Source: Candidatus Pantoea carbekii (GTDB lineage Bacteria; Pseudomonadota; Gammaproteobacteria; Enterobacterales; Enterobacteriaceae). From it: 64,000 nucleotides of DNA. The translations under genes and the position numbers were made by a program. The stretch is from assembly GCF_000971765.1 (NCBI RefSeq), contig NZ_CP010907.1:1-64000 (forward strand). The letters are read 5' to 3'. Positions 55,193-64,000 of the stretch are shown piece after piece (position 1 is the stretch's first letter; each line of letters opens with the position of its first letter). The notes beneath the pieces are model-generated. The model was not told where the DNA came from. It ran no database searches and saw nothing but the letters and a program-made list of their open reading frames with translations.

Positions 55193-55595
55193 TTATCTAT
55201 CTCCGTGAATACAAATAAAATATTTCATGATAAAATTCGCTGAATGAAATTTAAAAATAAAATATTCTGCTTTCAATCTAATATTACAGATGATATTCAC
55301 ACATAATAGAATGAAAAATTTAAGTAACAGAAATATTAAATGAAAATTTAACAAATAGTTAATAAATGAAAATCTATTAGAGATTTACGATCCATAATTA
55401 TTAAAAAATACTATTTCTTATGTATATAAGTTCTGAATCAAAAGTTGTAGATTAATTTTTTAAATATTTATTAATTAATCATTGTTACACAGAACATCAA
55501 CATTTCATCTTTATTAAATAAATCAATCAGTCAAAAATAGTAAAAATTTGCATATGTGAGTTTCTTTATAACATCCTTATACCTTTATAGCATAG
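55193..55595. other. Noncoding gap between acpS and tadA
   Basis: 403 AT-rich bases. No gene, RNA or clear hairpin recognised. Confidence 0.4.
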
Positions 55596-55976
55596 CTAAT
55601 TCTCGATAATAACTGTAGCGTAAGCATAGTGGCGTTCATCTGCTAAAGTGACGTGAGTTCGCCTAATACCGAGTTTTTGAGCAATTACTTGAGCGTAATT
55701 TAAAAAACGTAAACCAGGCTTACCTAATTCATTGTTATATACTTCAAACTGATTAAAAGCTAGTCCTCCGCAAATACCAGTACCAAAAGCTTTGGCTGCT
55801 GCTTCTTTAACTACAAACCGTTTTGCAAGAAAATGTGCTTGCTGATTATGTATTTGATATTTTTTTAACTCAAATATACTTAAGATACGCAACGCCAAAC
55901 GGTTTCCAGAACATTGAATAATTTTTTCTACACGCTCAATTTCTATAATGTCACTTCCTAATCCAAGAATCGCCAT
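55596..55976 (-). CDS. acpS: Holo-[acyl-carrier-protein] synthase
   Basis: AcpS transfers phosphopantetheine from CoA to acyl carrier protein. The ATG at 55976 ([20 protein letters not shown]) gives 126 residues, exactly as in E. coli, and overlaps the last base of the pdxJ stop. Magnesium ligands are Asp9 and the Glu of [35 protein letters not shown] is the conserved end. Translational coupling to pdxJ is likely. Confidence 0.95.
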   Translation of the reverse strand: MAILGLGSDIIEIERVEKIIQCSGNRLALRILSIFELKKYQIHNQQAHFLAKRFVVKEAAAKAFGTGICGGLAFNQFEVYNNELGKPGLRFLNYAQVIAQKLGIRRTHVTLADERHYAYATVIIEN

Positions 55977-56707
55977 TAGTGACGTGCTGTCCACATTAGA
56001 TTTTTCATCTCTTTAATAGCATCAGATAAACCACTAAATAATGCACGACTAACAATTGCATGACCAATATGTAGTTCATGTATTTCTGGTAAAGCAGCAA
56101 TTGACTTAACATTATAATAATTTAAACCGTGACCAGCATTAACTTTCAGACCTAAGCTAACAGCAAAATTTATAGAATCAATGATGCGAGTTAGTTCGAT
56201 ATTGCGCTGTTGACCTTCGAGTGCCTCAACATATCTACCAGTATGAATTTCTATAGATGACGCTTTACTTAACATGGCTGATTCAATTTGCTGACGATTA
56301 GGGTCAATAAACAGCGACACTAAAATTCCAACTTCGTGCAATCGTTTTATCGCACTATTAATTTTATTTTGCTGATTCGCTACATCTAATCCTCCTTCAG
56401 TAGTTAATTCTTGACGTTTTTCTGGCACTATACAAACAAAATGCGGTTTAACTTTACATGCAAAATTTATCATCTCATTGGTCAATGCTATTTCTAAATT
56501 CAATGGTATCTGAATGATATCATTTATAGCACATACGTCGTTATCTTTAATATGTCGCCGATCTTCACGCAAATGGACAGTGATTCTATCTGCACCTGCT
56601 TGTTCAGAAATAATTGCAGCTTGTACTAAATTGGGATAATTTGTACCACGTGCATTTCGTATAGTAGCAATATGATCAATGTTCACTCCCAATAATAAAT
56701 GAGACAT
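55976..56707 (-). CDS. pdxJ: Pyridoxine 5'-phosphate synthase
   Basis: PdxJ closes the pyridine ring of vitamin B6 from 1-deoxyxylulose 5-phosphate and 3-amino-2-oxopropyl phosphate. The ATG at 56707, with AGAGGA upstream, gives 243 residues as in E. coli. Signature stretches are [50 protein letters not shown] and [13 protein letters not shown]. Overlap with acpS is kept, but recO, which lies between era and pdxJ in E. coli, is missing. Serves the PLP enzymes in this window (CysK, GlyA, IscS) and perhaps the host. Confidence 0.97.
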   Translation of the reverse strand: MSHLLLGVNIDHIATIRNARGTNYPNLVQAAIISEQAGADRITVHLREDRRHIKDNDVCAINDIIQIPLNLEIALTNEMINFACKVKPHFVCIVPEKRQELTTEGGLDVANQQNKINSAIKRLHEVGILVSLFIDPNRQQIESAMLSKASSIEIHTGRYVEALEGQQRNIELTRIIDSINFAVSLGLKVNAGHGLNYYNVKSIAALPEIHELHIGHAIVSRALFSGLSDAIKEMKNLMWTARH

Positions 56708-57162
56708 TAACAATCCTCTATATTTTAATTTTAATTAATATAATTTTTATATTGTAATGACATCTACTTCTAACATATAAAATTTTAAATTAACGATTAC
56801 TACATTAGTATAATTTTACTATAATTTATATTACAACTATTTGTTCTTTAAAATTAAAAAAGACCATTATATAGATTAGCAGCGCAATAAAATAATCACA
56901 TTTATTTGCTAAATAGTTATCTTAATATCAGTTTGAAACAACGTATATCAGTCAAGCTGAAATTGAATTATGCAGCTATTCATAATTTATTAAAAACCCA
57001 CTGACAAAAAAATTTCTTTTTAAAAACATCTCTTCTTAAATAATGATAAACTAGTACAAAATAGTTTTTTTAATTACTCAATAGTTTGGTTTTAAAAATC
57101 TTTTACGAAAAAATCCGTTCTTCTGATAATGTATAGTAAACATTAATTATGAATTATATATA
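56708..57162. other. Noncoding gap where E. coli has recO
   Basis: 455 AT-rich bases between era and pdxJ. recO (about 730 bases in E. coli) has been lost. No segment aligns convincingly. Confidence 0.5.
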
Positions 57163-58089
57163 TTAAAATACTATTTTAGTATCTTTATTATAGCCTAAGC
57201 CTAAATTATATAACATATATTGATTATCTACCCAGCCAGATTTTACTTTAACCCAAAGTGTCAGATGGACTTTAATTGAAAAAAATTCTTCAATATTTTT
57301 ACGCGCTTTAATGCCGATTTGCTTAATCATGCTGCCTTTATTGCCAATTACTATTTTCTTTTGACTATTACGTTCTACTATAATAAGGGCTTTAATATTA
57401 TAGTTTCCATGGTTATTAAGAACAAAATCTTCAATTTTTACAGTTAAAGAATACGGTAGCTCATTATTTAAAAAATTCATCAATTTTTCACGGATAAGTT
57501 CAGATACCATAAAATTCTTCGAACAATAATTAGTATAACATTTTGGAAAATGATGTATACCAAAAGGCAAGTGTTTACGCACTATGTTAGCGATAATATT
57601 AAGATTTGTTCTAAATTTAGCAGAAATTGGAACGATATCAATAAAATGCATTTTTTGGCTAACAAAACATAAATGTTGTAATAGTCTCTTTTTATTTTTA
57701 ATATAATCAATTTTATTGATTACTAAAAGAACGGGAATGTTACTTTGACGTAGTTTTTGTAATACCATTTCATCATCTGGCGTCCAACGAATACCTTCTA
57801 TAACAAAAATAACTAACTCAACATCAGCGATACAACTAATTGCCACACGATTCATTAGACGATTGATAAGATTTTTTTCTTTAATATGTAAACCGGGTGT
57901 ATCCAGATAAACTGTCTGGTATATATCTTCAGTGTGAATACCCATAATACAATGTCGTGTAGTGTGAGGTTTACTTGAAACAATAGATATTTTTCTTTGC
58001 ACTAACTGGTTTAGTAAAGTAGATTTACCAACATTTGGGCGACCTACAATTGCAAAAAAACCAAAATAACTCTTTTGACATTCCTTCAT
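57163..58089 (-). CDS. era: GTPase Era
   Basis: Era is an essential GTPase that binds the 3' end of 16S rRNA during 30S assembly. It has 308 residues (E. coli 301). G motifs: [24 protein letters not shown]. The KH domain has [22 protein letters not shown] near 255. It follows rnc by 57 bases (rnc-era operon). Confidence 0.96.
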   Translation of the reverse strand: MKECQKSYFGFFAIVGRPNVGKSTLLNQLVQRKISIVSSKPHTTRHCIMGIHTEDIYQTVYLDTPGLHIKEKNLINRLMNRVAISCIADVELVIFVIEGIRWTPDDEMVLQKLRQSNIPVLLVINKIDYIKNKKRLLQHLCFVSQKMHFIDIVPISAKFRTNLNIIANIVRKHLPFGIHHFPKCYTNYCSKNFMVSELIREKLMNFLNNELPYSLTVKIEDFVLNNHGNYNIKALIIVERNSQKKIVIGNKGSMIKQIGIKARKNIEEFFSIKVHLTLWVKVKSGWVDNQYMLYNLGLGYNKDTKIVF

Positions 58090-58146
58090 CCGACTCCTTG
58101 CATGTTTACTAGAACTATATAATTTATGTATACTTAACTTAATTAT

Positions 58147-58845
58147 TTATTCTAAGCAAAGTTTACGTAATGTCTTTTCTGCAGCTGCTTGTTCTGCTTT
58201 ACGACGACTTGAACCTATTCCTATTACTGGTTCAGTCAAAGTATTAATTTGACAATTAACACTAAATTCCTGATCGTGCGCTTCACCTCGCACTTGCACA
58301 ACAATGTAACAAGGTAATGGTAAATGGTGTCCCTGTAAATATTCTTGTAATCGCGTTTTTGGATCTTTTTGTTTGTTACCGGGCCTAATTTGTTCAAGTC
58401 GTGTCTGATACCAGTCAAGAATTAAATTTTCAATGACTTGCATAGTACTATCCAAAAAAATACTACCAATTAATGCTTCTACTGCATCAGCAAGAATGGA
58501 TTCGCGATAGACTCCACCACTTTTTAATTCACCAGGACCAAGACGTAAGCATTGACCAAGTTCAAATTCACGGGCTATTTCTGCTAAAGTATTACCACGT
58601 ACTAATGTCGCACGCATGCGACTCATATCACCTTCATCTACACATGGGAAGCGATGATATAATGCATTAGCAATGACATAGCTCAAAATAGAATCACCAA
58701 GAAATTCAAGACGTTCATTGTGTTTAGTGCCAGCACTGCGATGAGTGAGCGCTTGTGTTAATAATTCCGAATGAATAAAAGTGTAACCTAGCTTGCGCTG
58801 AAGCTTATTAAGTTTATTACACTTATTTATGAATATAGCGTTCAT
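58147..58845 (-). CDS. rnc: Ribonuclease III
   Basis: RNase III cuts double-stranded RNA in rRNA precursors and mRNA leaders such as the pnp leader. I start at ATG 58845 ([23 protein letters not shown], near E. coli [17 protein letters not shown]), 232 residues; a GTG at 58875 with GAGAG upstream is a real alternative. The catalytic motif is [17 protein letters not shown], with the second acidic cluster in [18 protein letters not shown]. The double-stranded RNA-binding domain ends [21 protein letters not shown]. Confidence 0.96.
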   Translation of the reverse strand: MNAIFINKCNKLNKLQRKLGYTFIHSELLTQALTHRSAGTKHNERLEFLGDSILSYVIANALYHRFPCVDEGDMSRMRATLVRGNTLAEIAREFELGQCLRLGPGELKSGGVYRESILADAVEALIGSIFLDSTMQVIENLILDWYQTRLEQIRPGNKQKDPKTRLQEYLQGHHLPLPCYIVVQVRGEAHDQEFSVNCQINTLTEPVIGIGSSRRKAEQAAAEKTLRKLCLE

Positions 58846-58926
58846 GCAATTCCAATTATTATTTACTTCTATCACTTTTACTCTCTAAATACTAAATACA
58901 AATGTAGACAAAAGACTATGTATTGC

Positions 58927-58953
58927 GTTAGTTTTATAATGTATTATGCTAAC
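58927..58953 (-). promoter_or_regulatory. Small hairpin in the rnc leader
   Basis: GTTAG (58927-58931) pairs with CTAAC (58949-58953) and inside it ATAAT can pair with ATTAT. In E. coli RNase III cuts a hairpin in its own leader to limit expression; this could be a shortened counterpart, but the stem is weak. Confidence 0.25.
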
Positions 58954-59013
58954 ATGATAAAATATCACTAATCTATTTTATATTGTAAAAAGATATTCTG
59001 TTAAAGCTAATTA

Positions 59014-59934
59014 TCAATGAATACTACCAATTCGATTCAAGCGTATACCAGTTGGCCATTGCCCTTCTTTTTTATCAAAGCTCATCCAAATAGCTACCAC
59101 TTTGCCTAATAAATTTTTCTCTGGAACAAAACCCCAATAACGGCTATCGGCACTGTTATCACGATTATCACCCATCATAAAGTATTGGCCTTTTGGCACA
59201 ATCCAAGTCGATAGTGGTTGACCTACTTGTTGATAGTACATGTTTGCTTGACTTGGTAATTCATTTAGCAGAAGAATATGGTGTTTTACATGATCGAGAG
59301 TTTCTTCACGTGTACTAAGGCGAAGACCTCTATGTATAGTTTTATCTTTTGGTACTTCATAATATCCATTAATTATTTGGTTTTCATTATTACCAAATTC
59401 ACTAAAAGTTTGTATAAATAGACTAGGTTCAATTTTGGTGTAAGTAATAGGTACTACAGTTTCATATTTGCCGTTTTTATTACAATCAGCATTGATAGTA
59501 AGAGTTTTATTATATGGATTAAAGACAATGCGGTCACCTGGTAATCCTATAATCCGTTTTATGTAATCTACTTTTGTATTTTTTGGGTATTTGAAAACTA
59601 CAATATCACCGCGTTTCGGGTGTCCTGTAGGCATGAGCGTCGTTTGGGTAAGAGGTTCTTTAATACCATAAGCAAATTTTTCCACAAGAATAAAATCTCC
59701 AATTAATAACGTTGGCATCATTGAACCAGAAGGTATATGAAAAGGTTCAAAAATAAAGGAACGTATAATTACAACTATCGCTAATACCGGAAATACAGAC
59801 GAAATAGTCTCTATCCAATGTAGTTTTTTAATAATATAACGCTTTAGAAAAACTGCCTTAAATCGATTAACACACCAAATAACACCGGTTAGCATCGTAA
59901 TTATTACTAGAGTAAATGTGAAAGCATTAGCCAT
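59014..59934 (-). CDS. lepB: Signal peptidase I
   Basis: LepB removes signal peptides from exported proteins at the inner membrane. Start at ATG 59934 (MANAFTFTLVIITMLTGVIW; AGGA upstream) gives 306 residues (E. coli 324). Two membrane spans are visible (about 4-22, 46-62). The catalytic Ser71 is in HIPSGSMMPTLLIGDF and the Lys126 in VDYIKRIIGLPGD; GDNRDNSADSRYWGFVP is box E. Cytoplasmic loop between the spans is shorter than in E. coli. It lies 10 bases after lepA. Confidence 0.96.
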   Translation of the reverse strand: MANAFTFTLVIITMLTGVIWCVNRFKAVFLKRYIIKKLHWIETISSVFPVLAIVVIIRSFIFEPFHIPSGSMMPTLLIGDFILVEKFAYGIKEPLTQTTLMPTGHPKRGDIVVFKYPKNTKVDYIKRIIGLPGDRIVFNPYNKTLTINADCNKNGKYETVVPITYTKIEPSLFIQTFSEFGNNENQIINGYYEVPKDKTIHRGLRLSTREETLDHVKHHILLLNELPSQANMYYQQVGQPLSTWIVPKGQYFMMGDNRDNSADSRYWGFVPEKNLLGKVVAIWMSFDKKEGQWPTGIRLNRIGSIH

Positions 59935-59944
59935 TAAAAGGTTC

Positions 59945-61744
59945 CTATTTACTATCTTTGCCAATATGTAAAATAGCAAGAAATGCTTCTTGTGGTACTT
60001 CAACGTTACCAATTTTTTTCATTCGTTTCTTGCCTTGTTTTTGTTTTTGCAATAATTTCTTTTTTCGGCTTATGTCACCTCCATAACATTTTGCTAAAAC
60101 ATTTTTACGTAATTGTCTAACAGTTGAACGGGCAAAAATATGCTTATCAATAGCTGTTTGAATAACAACATCGAATTGTTGACGTGGAATCAGAGTTGTT
60201 ATTTTTTCTATTAATTCACGTCCACAATATTGTGCCTTATCGCGGTGAGTGATAAGCGATAAAGCATCAATACGTTCTGAATTAATCAAGACATCAACGC
60301 GTACCATATTAGCGACTTGAAAACGCTTAAATTTATATTCTAGTGAAGCATAACCGCGTGAAACAGACTTTAAACGATTGAAAAAATCGAGAACTACTTC
60401 AGACATTGGCATTTCATATGTTAGAGAAACATGCCTTTCATAATATACCATGTTTATCTGAACCCCGCGTTTTTCGACACATAATCTAATAACGTTACCT
60501 AAATATTCTTTCGGTAATAATATGCAACATTCAGCAATTTGCTCTCGTATCTCTTTGATATGATTTGATTTTGGAAATTTAGAGGGATTATCTATATATT
60601 TTACTTTTCCATCAACAGTTTTAACTTTATAAATCACTGAGGGGGCCGTAGTAATTAGATTAATATTATATTCTCGTTCCAAACGTTGCTGAATGATTTC
60701 CATATGTAACATTCCAAGAAAACCACAACGACAGCCAAAACCTAAAGTTGCAGAATTTTCTGGTTCGTAAAATAATGAAGAATCATTTAGACTTAATTTG
60801 CTTAATGCATTATAGAAAGGATCATAATCATCTGATTTTATAGGAAATAAACCTGCATACACTCGAGGATTTATTTTTTCAAATCCTGGTAATGCATTAG
60901 TTGCAGAATGATTTAAAAGCGTTAAAGTGTCACCTACAGGCATGCTTAGAATTTCTTTTACCCCGCATATTAACCAACCTACTTCACCACATTTTAGCTC
61001 TGTTCGATCAATTTGTTTTGGTGTAAAAATTCCTAGTCGTTCTGCATTGTAAACTTGACCATTACTCATAACTTTTATTTTTTCGCCTTTATGTAATCTT
61101 CCTTCTTTAATGCATATTAGCGATACTACACCTAAATAATTATCGAACCAAGAATCAATAATTAGTGCTTGTAATGGAGCGTTTGGATTACCTTGCGGTG
61201 ATGGAATATCACGCACTAATCTTTCTAATACGTCTTGTACGCCTAAACCAGTTTTTGCAGAACATCGCACTGCATCTGTAGCATCAATTCCGATGATATC
61301 TATAATATCTTCTACGACACGTTCTGGATTCGCAAGGGGTAAATCAATTTTATTTAGAACAGGTATCACTCGTAAATTCATTTCAATAGCAGTCAAACAG
61401 TTTGCTACTGTTTGAGCTTCTACGCCTTGATTAACGTCTACAACTAATAATGCTCCTTCGCACGCAGCTAGAGAACGAGATACTTCATAAGAAAAATCAG
61501 TATGACCGGGAGTATCGATAAAATTAAGTTGGTAGATTTGACTATTAAGCGCTTTATAATAGATTGTTACGCTACGTGCTTTAATAGTAATACCTCGCTC
61601 ACGTTCTAATTCCATTGAGTCTAGAACTTGCGATACCATCTCACGACTGCTTAAACCGTTACAACTTTGAATCAAACGATCAGAAAGTGTGGATTTTCCA
61701 TGGTCAATATGAGCAATAATAGAAAAATTTCTTATTTCTTTCAT
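59945..61744 (-). CDS. lepA: Elongation factor 4 (LepA)
   Basis: LepA is a ribosome-associated GTPase affecting initiation and translocation. The ATG at 61744 ([20 protein letters not shown]) gives 599 residues, the E. coli length. G motifs are [24 protein letters not shown] and NKIDLP. The C-terminal LepA-specific domain ends with [17 protein letters not shown]...FLAILHIGK. It heads the lepA-lepB-rnc-era series. In E. coli rseC-rseB-rseA-rpoE come before it. Confidence 0.97.
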   Translation of the reverse strand: MKEIRNFSIIAHIDHGKSTLSDRLIQSCNGLSSREMVSQVLDSMELERERGITIKARSVTIYYKALNSQIYQLNFIDTPGHTDFSYEVSRSLAACEGALLVVDVNQGVEAQTVANCLTAIEMNLRVIPVLNKIDLPLANPERVVEDIIDIIGIDATDAVRCSAKTGLGVQDVLERLVRDIPSPQGNPNAPLQALIIDSWFDNYLGVVSLICIKEGRLHKGEKIKVMSNGQVYNAERLGIFTPKQIDRTELKCGEVGWLICGVKEILSMPVGDTLTLLNHSATNALPGFEKINPRVYAGLFPIKSDDYDPFYNALSKLSLNDSSLFYEPENSATLGFGCRCGFLGMLHMEIIQQRLEREYNINLITTAPSVIYKVKTVDGKVKYIDNPSKFPKSNHIKEIREQIAECCILLPKEYLGNVIRLCVEKRGVQINMVYYERHVSLTYEMPMSEVVLDFFNRLKSVSRGYASLEYKFKRFQVANMVRVDVLINSERIDALSLITHRDKAQYCGRELIEKITTLIPRQQFDVVIQTAIDKHIFARSTVRQLRKNVLAKCYGGDISRKKKLLQKQKQGKKRMKKIGNVEVPQEAFLAILHIGKDSK

Positions 61745-61949
61745 TATTTGAGAATATTTTATATATAAAATGTAATAGATAATGTATCTGATTATAATCA
61801 AGCGTATTGCATTATGTTAAAATTTAGAATAGTTAAGTAATGATAATGACCTTATATTTTATTATATTTGTTTTAATTATTTAATTATTAATTAGTTAAT
61901 TAATTTTATGAGTCTGAGAGATCACAAACGATATTTTAAGTTATAATAA

Positions 61950-62095
61950 TAGTCTTCATAGATTCAAACAACTTACAAGTTTTACATCTGGTTGCTTTAA
62001 GCAGTACTTGATTCAAAAATTAGAACTCCAAATCTTGGATAACTATTTGCAATTCTAGAAATTCTCTACTATTGTCACATCATCGTCAATGTTTA
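61950..62095 (-). pseudogene. rseC: Possible rseC scrap
   Basis: On the minus strand one frame reads LQIVIQDLEF, a stop, then FLNQVLLKATRCKTCKLF. This can be placed over the E. coli RseC start (TVVSWQNGQALVSCDVKASCSSC), and rseC lies directly upstream of lepA in E. coli. The likeness is short; treat as tentative. Confidence 0.25.
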
Positions 62096-63982
62096 AAAAA
62101 ACCTTTAATTAAGAGTGCAATTGGCATGCAATAATATTTAGATCTGACTAATTAAGATGACCAAGATAATGTTGTTATCAAAATAGCAATATCAAGTTCA
62201 AAAACTTTTATATAAAATCTTACTGAATACATTATTCTTTTTTAAAAGATTATAAGCGGGAAATGCAGTATTTTTTATTTTTTTCATTTTTATATATTTC
62301 AGATTTAATAATTAATATGCACTGTATATAAAAATTTAAAAAGGCAAGTTAAAATTCTATATCTATTCTCACTATGATTTGCTTTAATTATGAGATAATT
62401 GTTACATATCTTTTCATAATTTTTGCGTATTGCGCTTCCTTTATTAAAATTAGTAATTTTACATCGTAGCAGTAAACTTATGTTAAGTAAGTAATTATTT
62501 AATTTTTTAATTAATGATGTAATTTTAATAAAATCATTAGAGCTTTCTAATTGTATTATGTTTTTAGATAACTATTTAATGTTTTTTTTCATCAAACTTA
62601 ATATTTATTAAAAATGTTTATAAAAACATCGAAACTCACTATAATAAATTGATTTAATTTCAATTAATAATCTAAGCATATTGCTAATTTTTTTGAAAAA
62701 AATATTATTGCTAGAGTAATACATGCATAATGTCAAAATTCAAATTAAAAAATCAGATAATAAACATTGGTATAGGTATGTATTTAATAAGGAAATGATA
62801 TGATTAAAATTCGGATGTATAAATTAAAATTTGTGTAGATTAATATACATTGATTTTCTAACCTAGAATACTAGCAGAGCGTATAAAATGTTAGTAGCTT
62901 TGATTGATATTACTGTATTTCGTCTGTGATAATAGCAAGTTTTTATGAAAATTTTTTTGAAAAAATTAGCAATATCTTATAGTTACATTCGAAATTTATT
63001 GCAAAAAAATTTATAAAATTTTTATTTTTTAGCGCGAAAATTTCGTATGTATTTTAAATAATATGATTGATATTGTTAAATTTTTTTAAAATTGAAAATT
63101 AAAAGTTATCGCTAAAATTATATATAATATTAAATTTTGTCATCAAAACATTTAAAATACCATATATATATTATATATGTTCTTTATTTGGATCTTAATT
63201 ATGATATAACGTGTTATTTTATTAAAATGTTTAATGGCCTCAATATAATTGTATTAGAAATTACACTATTAACTCATTTTCAAAAAATTTTTTAAAATTT
63301 AATATTATAATGTTTACCATAATTTAATATTTTTTTATATTAATCATGTTTAATTTAATATATTAATATAATATAATACATTATTTGCATAATATTTATT
63401 ATCTATGAATTATAAAATGAACTGTGTATTCATATTATTTCTAATTTAATTATGTGATGACATTAGATGTTTTTATCAAACATTATATAGAATTGCAAAA
63501 ATATTATTTAAATTTTAAATAAAAATAAATGAGTTAAAATGCAATAATTAACATTGTCTTTATAATGCGATCTAACTTTTAAAAAAATTAAATTAATTCG
63601 TTTATTTTTGGCAAACAGGCAATAAAATTTATAAAAATTATTTATCTATTTGTAACAAAATATCAATGCAATTCATTGTTCTAAAAAATTTAATACGTTT
63701 TGTCTTTAAAATATAAAAAAAGATTTTTATATTAATTTGTTTACAAAAATTATTAGTTGTATTTTTATATTAAAAAAATAAATTAACTGTTTTGAATAAC
63801 CATAGGAATTAATAAAATAAACTATGATAATCAATAATGTTTGTTTTAAATAGCATATTTTAATATTATTTTTTTAAAATAATTAAAGATTACATAATGT
63901 TAATCGTAAACTGATTTAAAGTGATTCAGGATATTATTATAATGAGTTTATATATAAATAATTTTTTTACCTGTTAAGTATT
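62096..63982. other. 1.9 kb empty stretch at the right end
   Basis: Very AT-rich. E. coli would have rseB, rseA and rpoE here. No remnant, tRNA or repeat recognised. Confidence 0.5.
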
Positions 63983-64000
63983 ATGAAATTTTTAGATGAC
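63983..64000 (+). CDS. Possible start of a gene cut by the window end
   Basis: ATG AAA TTT TTA GAT GAC (MKFLDD) runs to the edge. There is no clear ribosome site. Six codons are too few to identify anything. Confidence 0.2.

Noticed and set aside
62797-62850. AAGGAAATGATATG followed by 12 codons, considered as a small protein
   Set aside because: Too short, no conservation argument, and such starts are common in AT-rich DNA.
1-64000. CRISPR arrays, insertion sequences, prophage or toxin-antitoxin genes
   Set aside because: No regularly spaced repeats, transposase, integrase or toxin-like frames found on either strand.

Overview
The window looks like a piece of a strongly reduced, AT-rich gammaproteobacterial genome of the order Enterobacterales, most likely an insect nutritional endosymbiont. 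Nearly every protein reads as a close but shortened or AT-drifted version of its E. coli counterpart, and gene order follows E. coli in recognisable blocks. By my addition about 42.5 kb of the 64 kb (roughly two thirds) is intact protein-coding sequence in 42 genes. The rest is very AT-rich DNA containing at least one clear pseudogene (ppk), recognisable relics (purN, purC), and long stretches where I see nothing. There are no insertion sequences, prophage, CRISPR arrays, rRNA or tRNA genes that I can recognise. Stinkbug gut symbionts such as Ishikawaella or Pantoea carbekii have similar features, but I cannot place the organism from this window alone.

Layout: 1-10.6 kb (+) is the nusA-infB-rbfA-truB-rpsO-pnp-deaD translation and RNA-decay block. 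At 10.9-14.6 kb are yhbP (+), then ridA, pyrI, pyrB and argF/argI (-). At 15.1-19.2 kb (+) are cysK, ptsH, ptsI and crr; the sulfate/thiosulfate importer cysPUWA (-) lies at 19.4-23.2 kb. dapE (+) is at 24.8 kb and dapA-bamC (-) at 27.2-28.8 kb. The purN relic and ppk pseudogene (+) lie at 30.6-33.3 kb. From 33.5 to 51.6 kb (-) come guaBA, der, bamB, hisS, ispG, rodZ, rlmN, ndk, iscS, a conserved coiled-coil membrane protein and glyA. After a 3.1 kb empty stretch come tadA and the lepA-lepB-rnc-era-pdxJ-acpS block (-) at 54.7-61.7 kb, then 2.2 kb without genes.

Functionally the kept genes cover gene expression (nusA, infB, rbfA, pnp, deaD, rnc, era, lepA, der, hisS, tadA, rlmN), export and outer-membrane assembly (lepB, bamB, bamC), sugar phosphotransfer (PTS), and supply of nutrients an insect may need: cysteine (cysPUWA, cysK), lysine/diaminopimelate (dapA, dapE), arginine (argF/argI), pyrimidines (pyrBI), one-carbon units (glyA), isoprenoids (ispG) and vitamin B6 (pdxJ). 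De novo purine synthesis is broken here (purC and purN are relics) while guaBA survives, suggesting GMP is made from imported or salvaged IMP precursors.

No new defence or mobile system is visible. The points most worth a second look are a hairpin that puts the truB start codon in its loop, a frameshifted truB C-terminus, IscS without its IscU-binding tail and without the isc cluster, BamC and RodZ cut to their N-terminal halves, a 20-bp palindrome upstream of ptsH, and gene relics that trace the former E. coli-like order.
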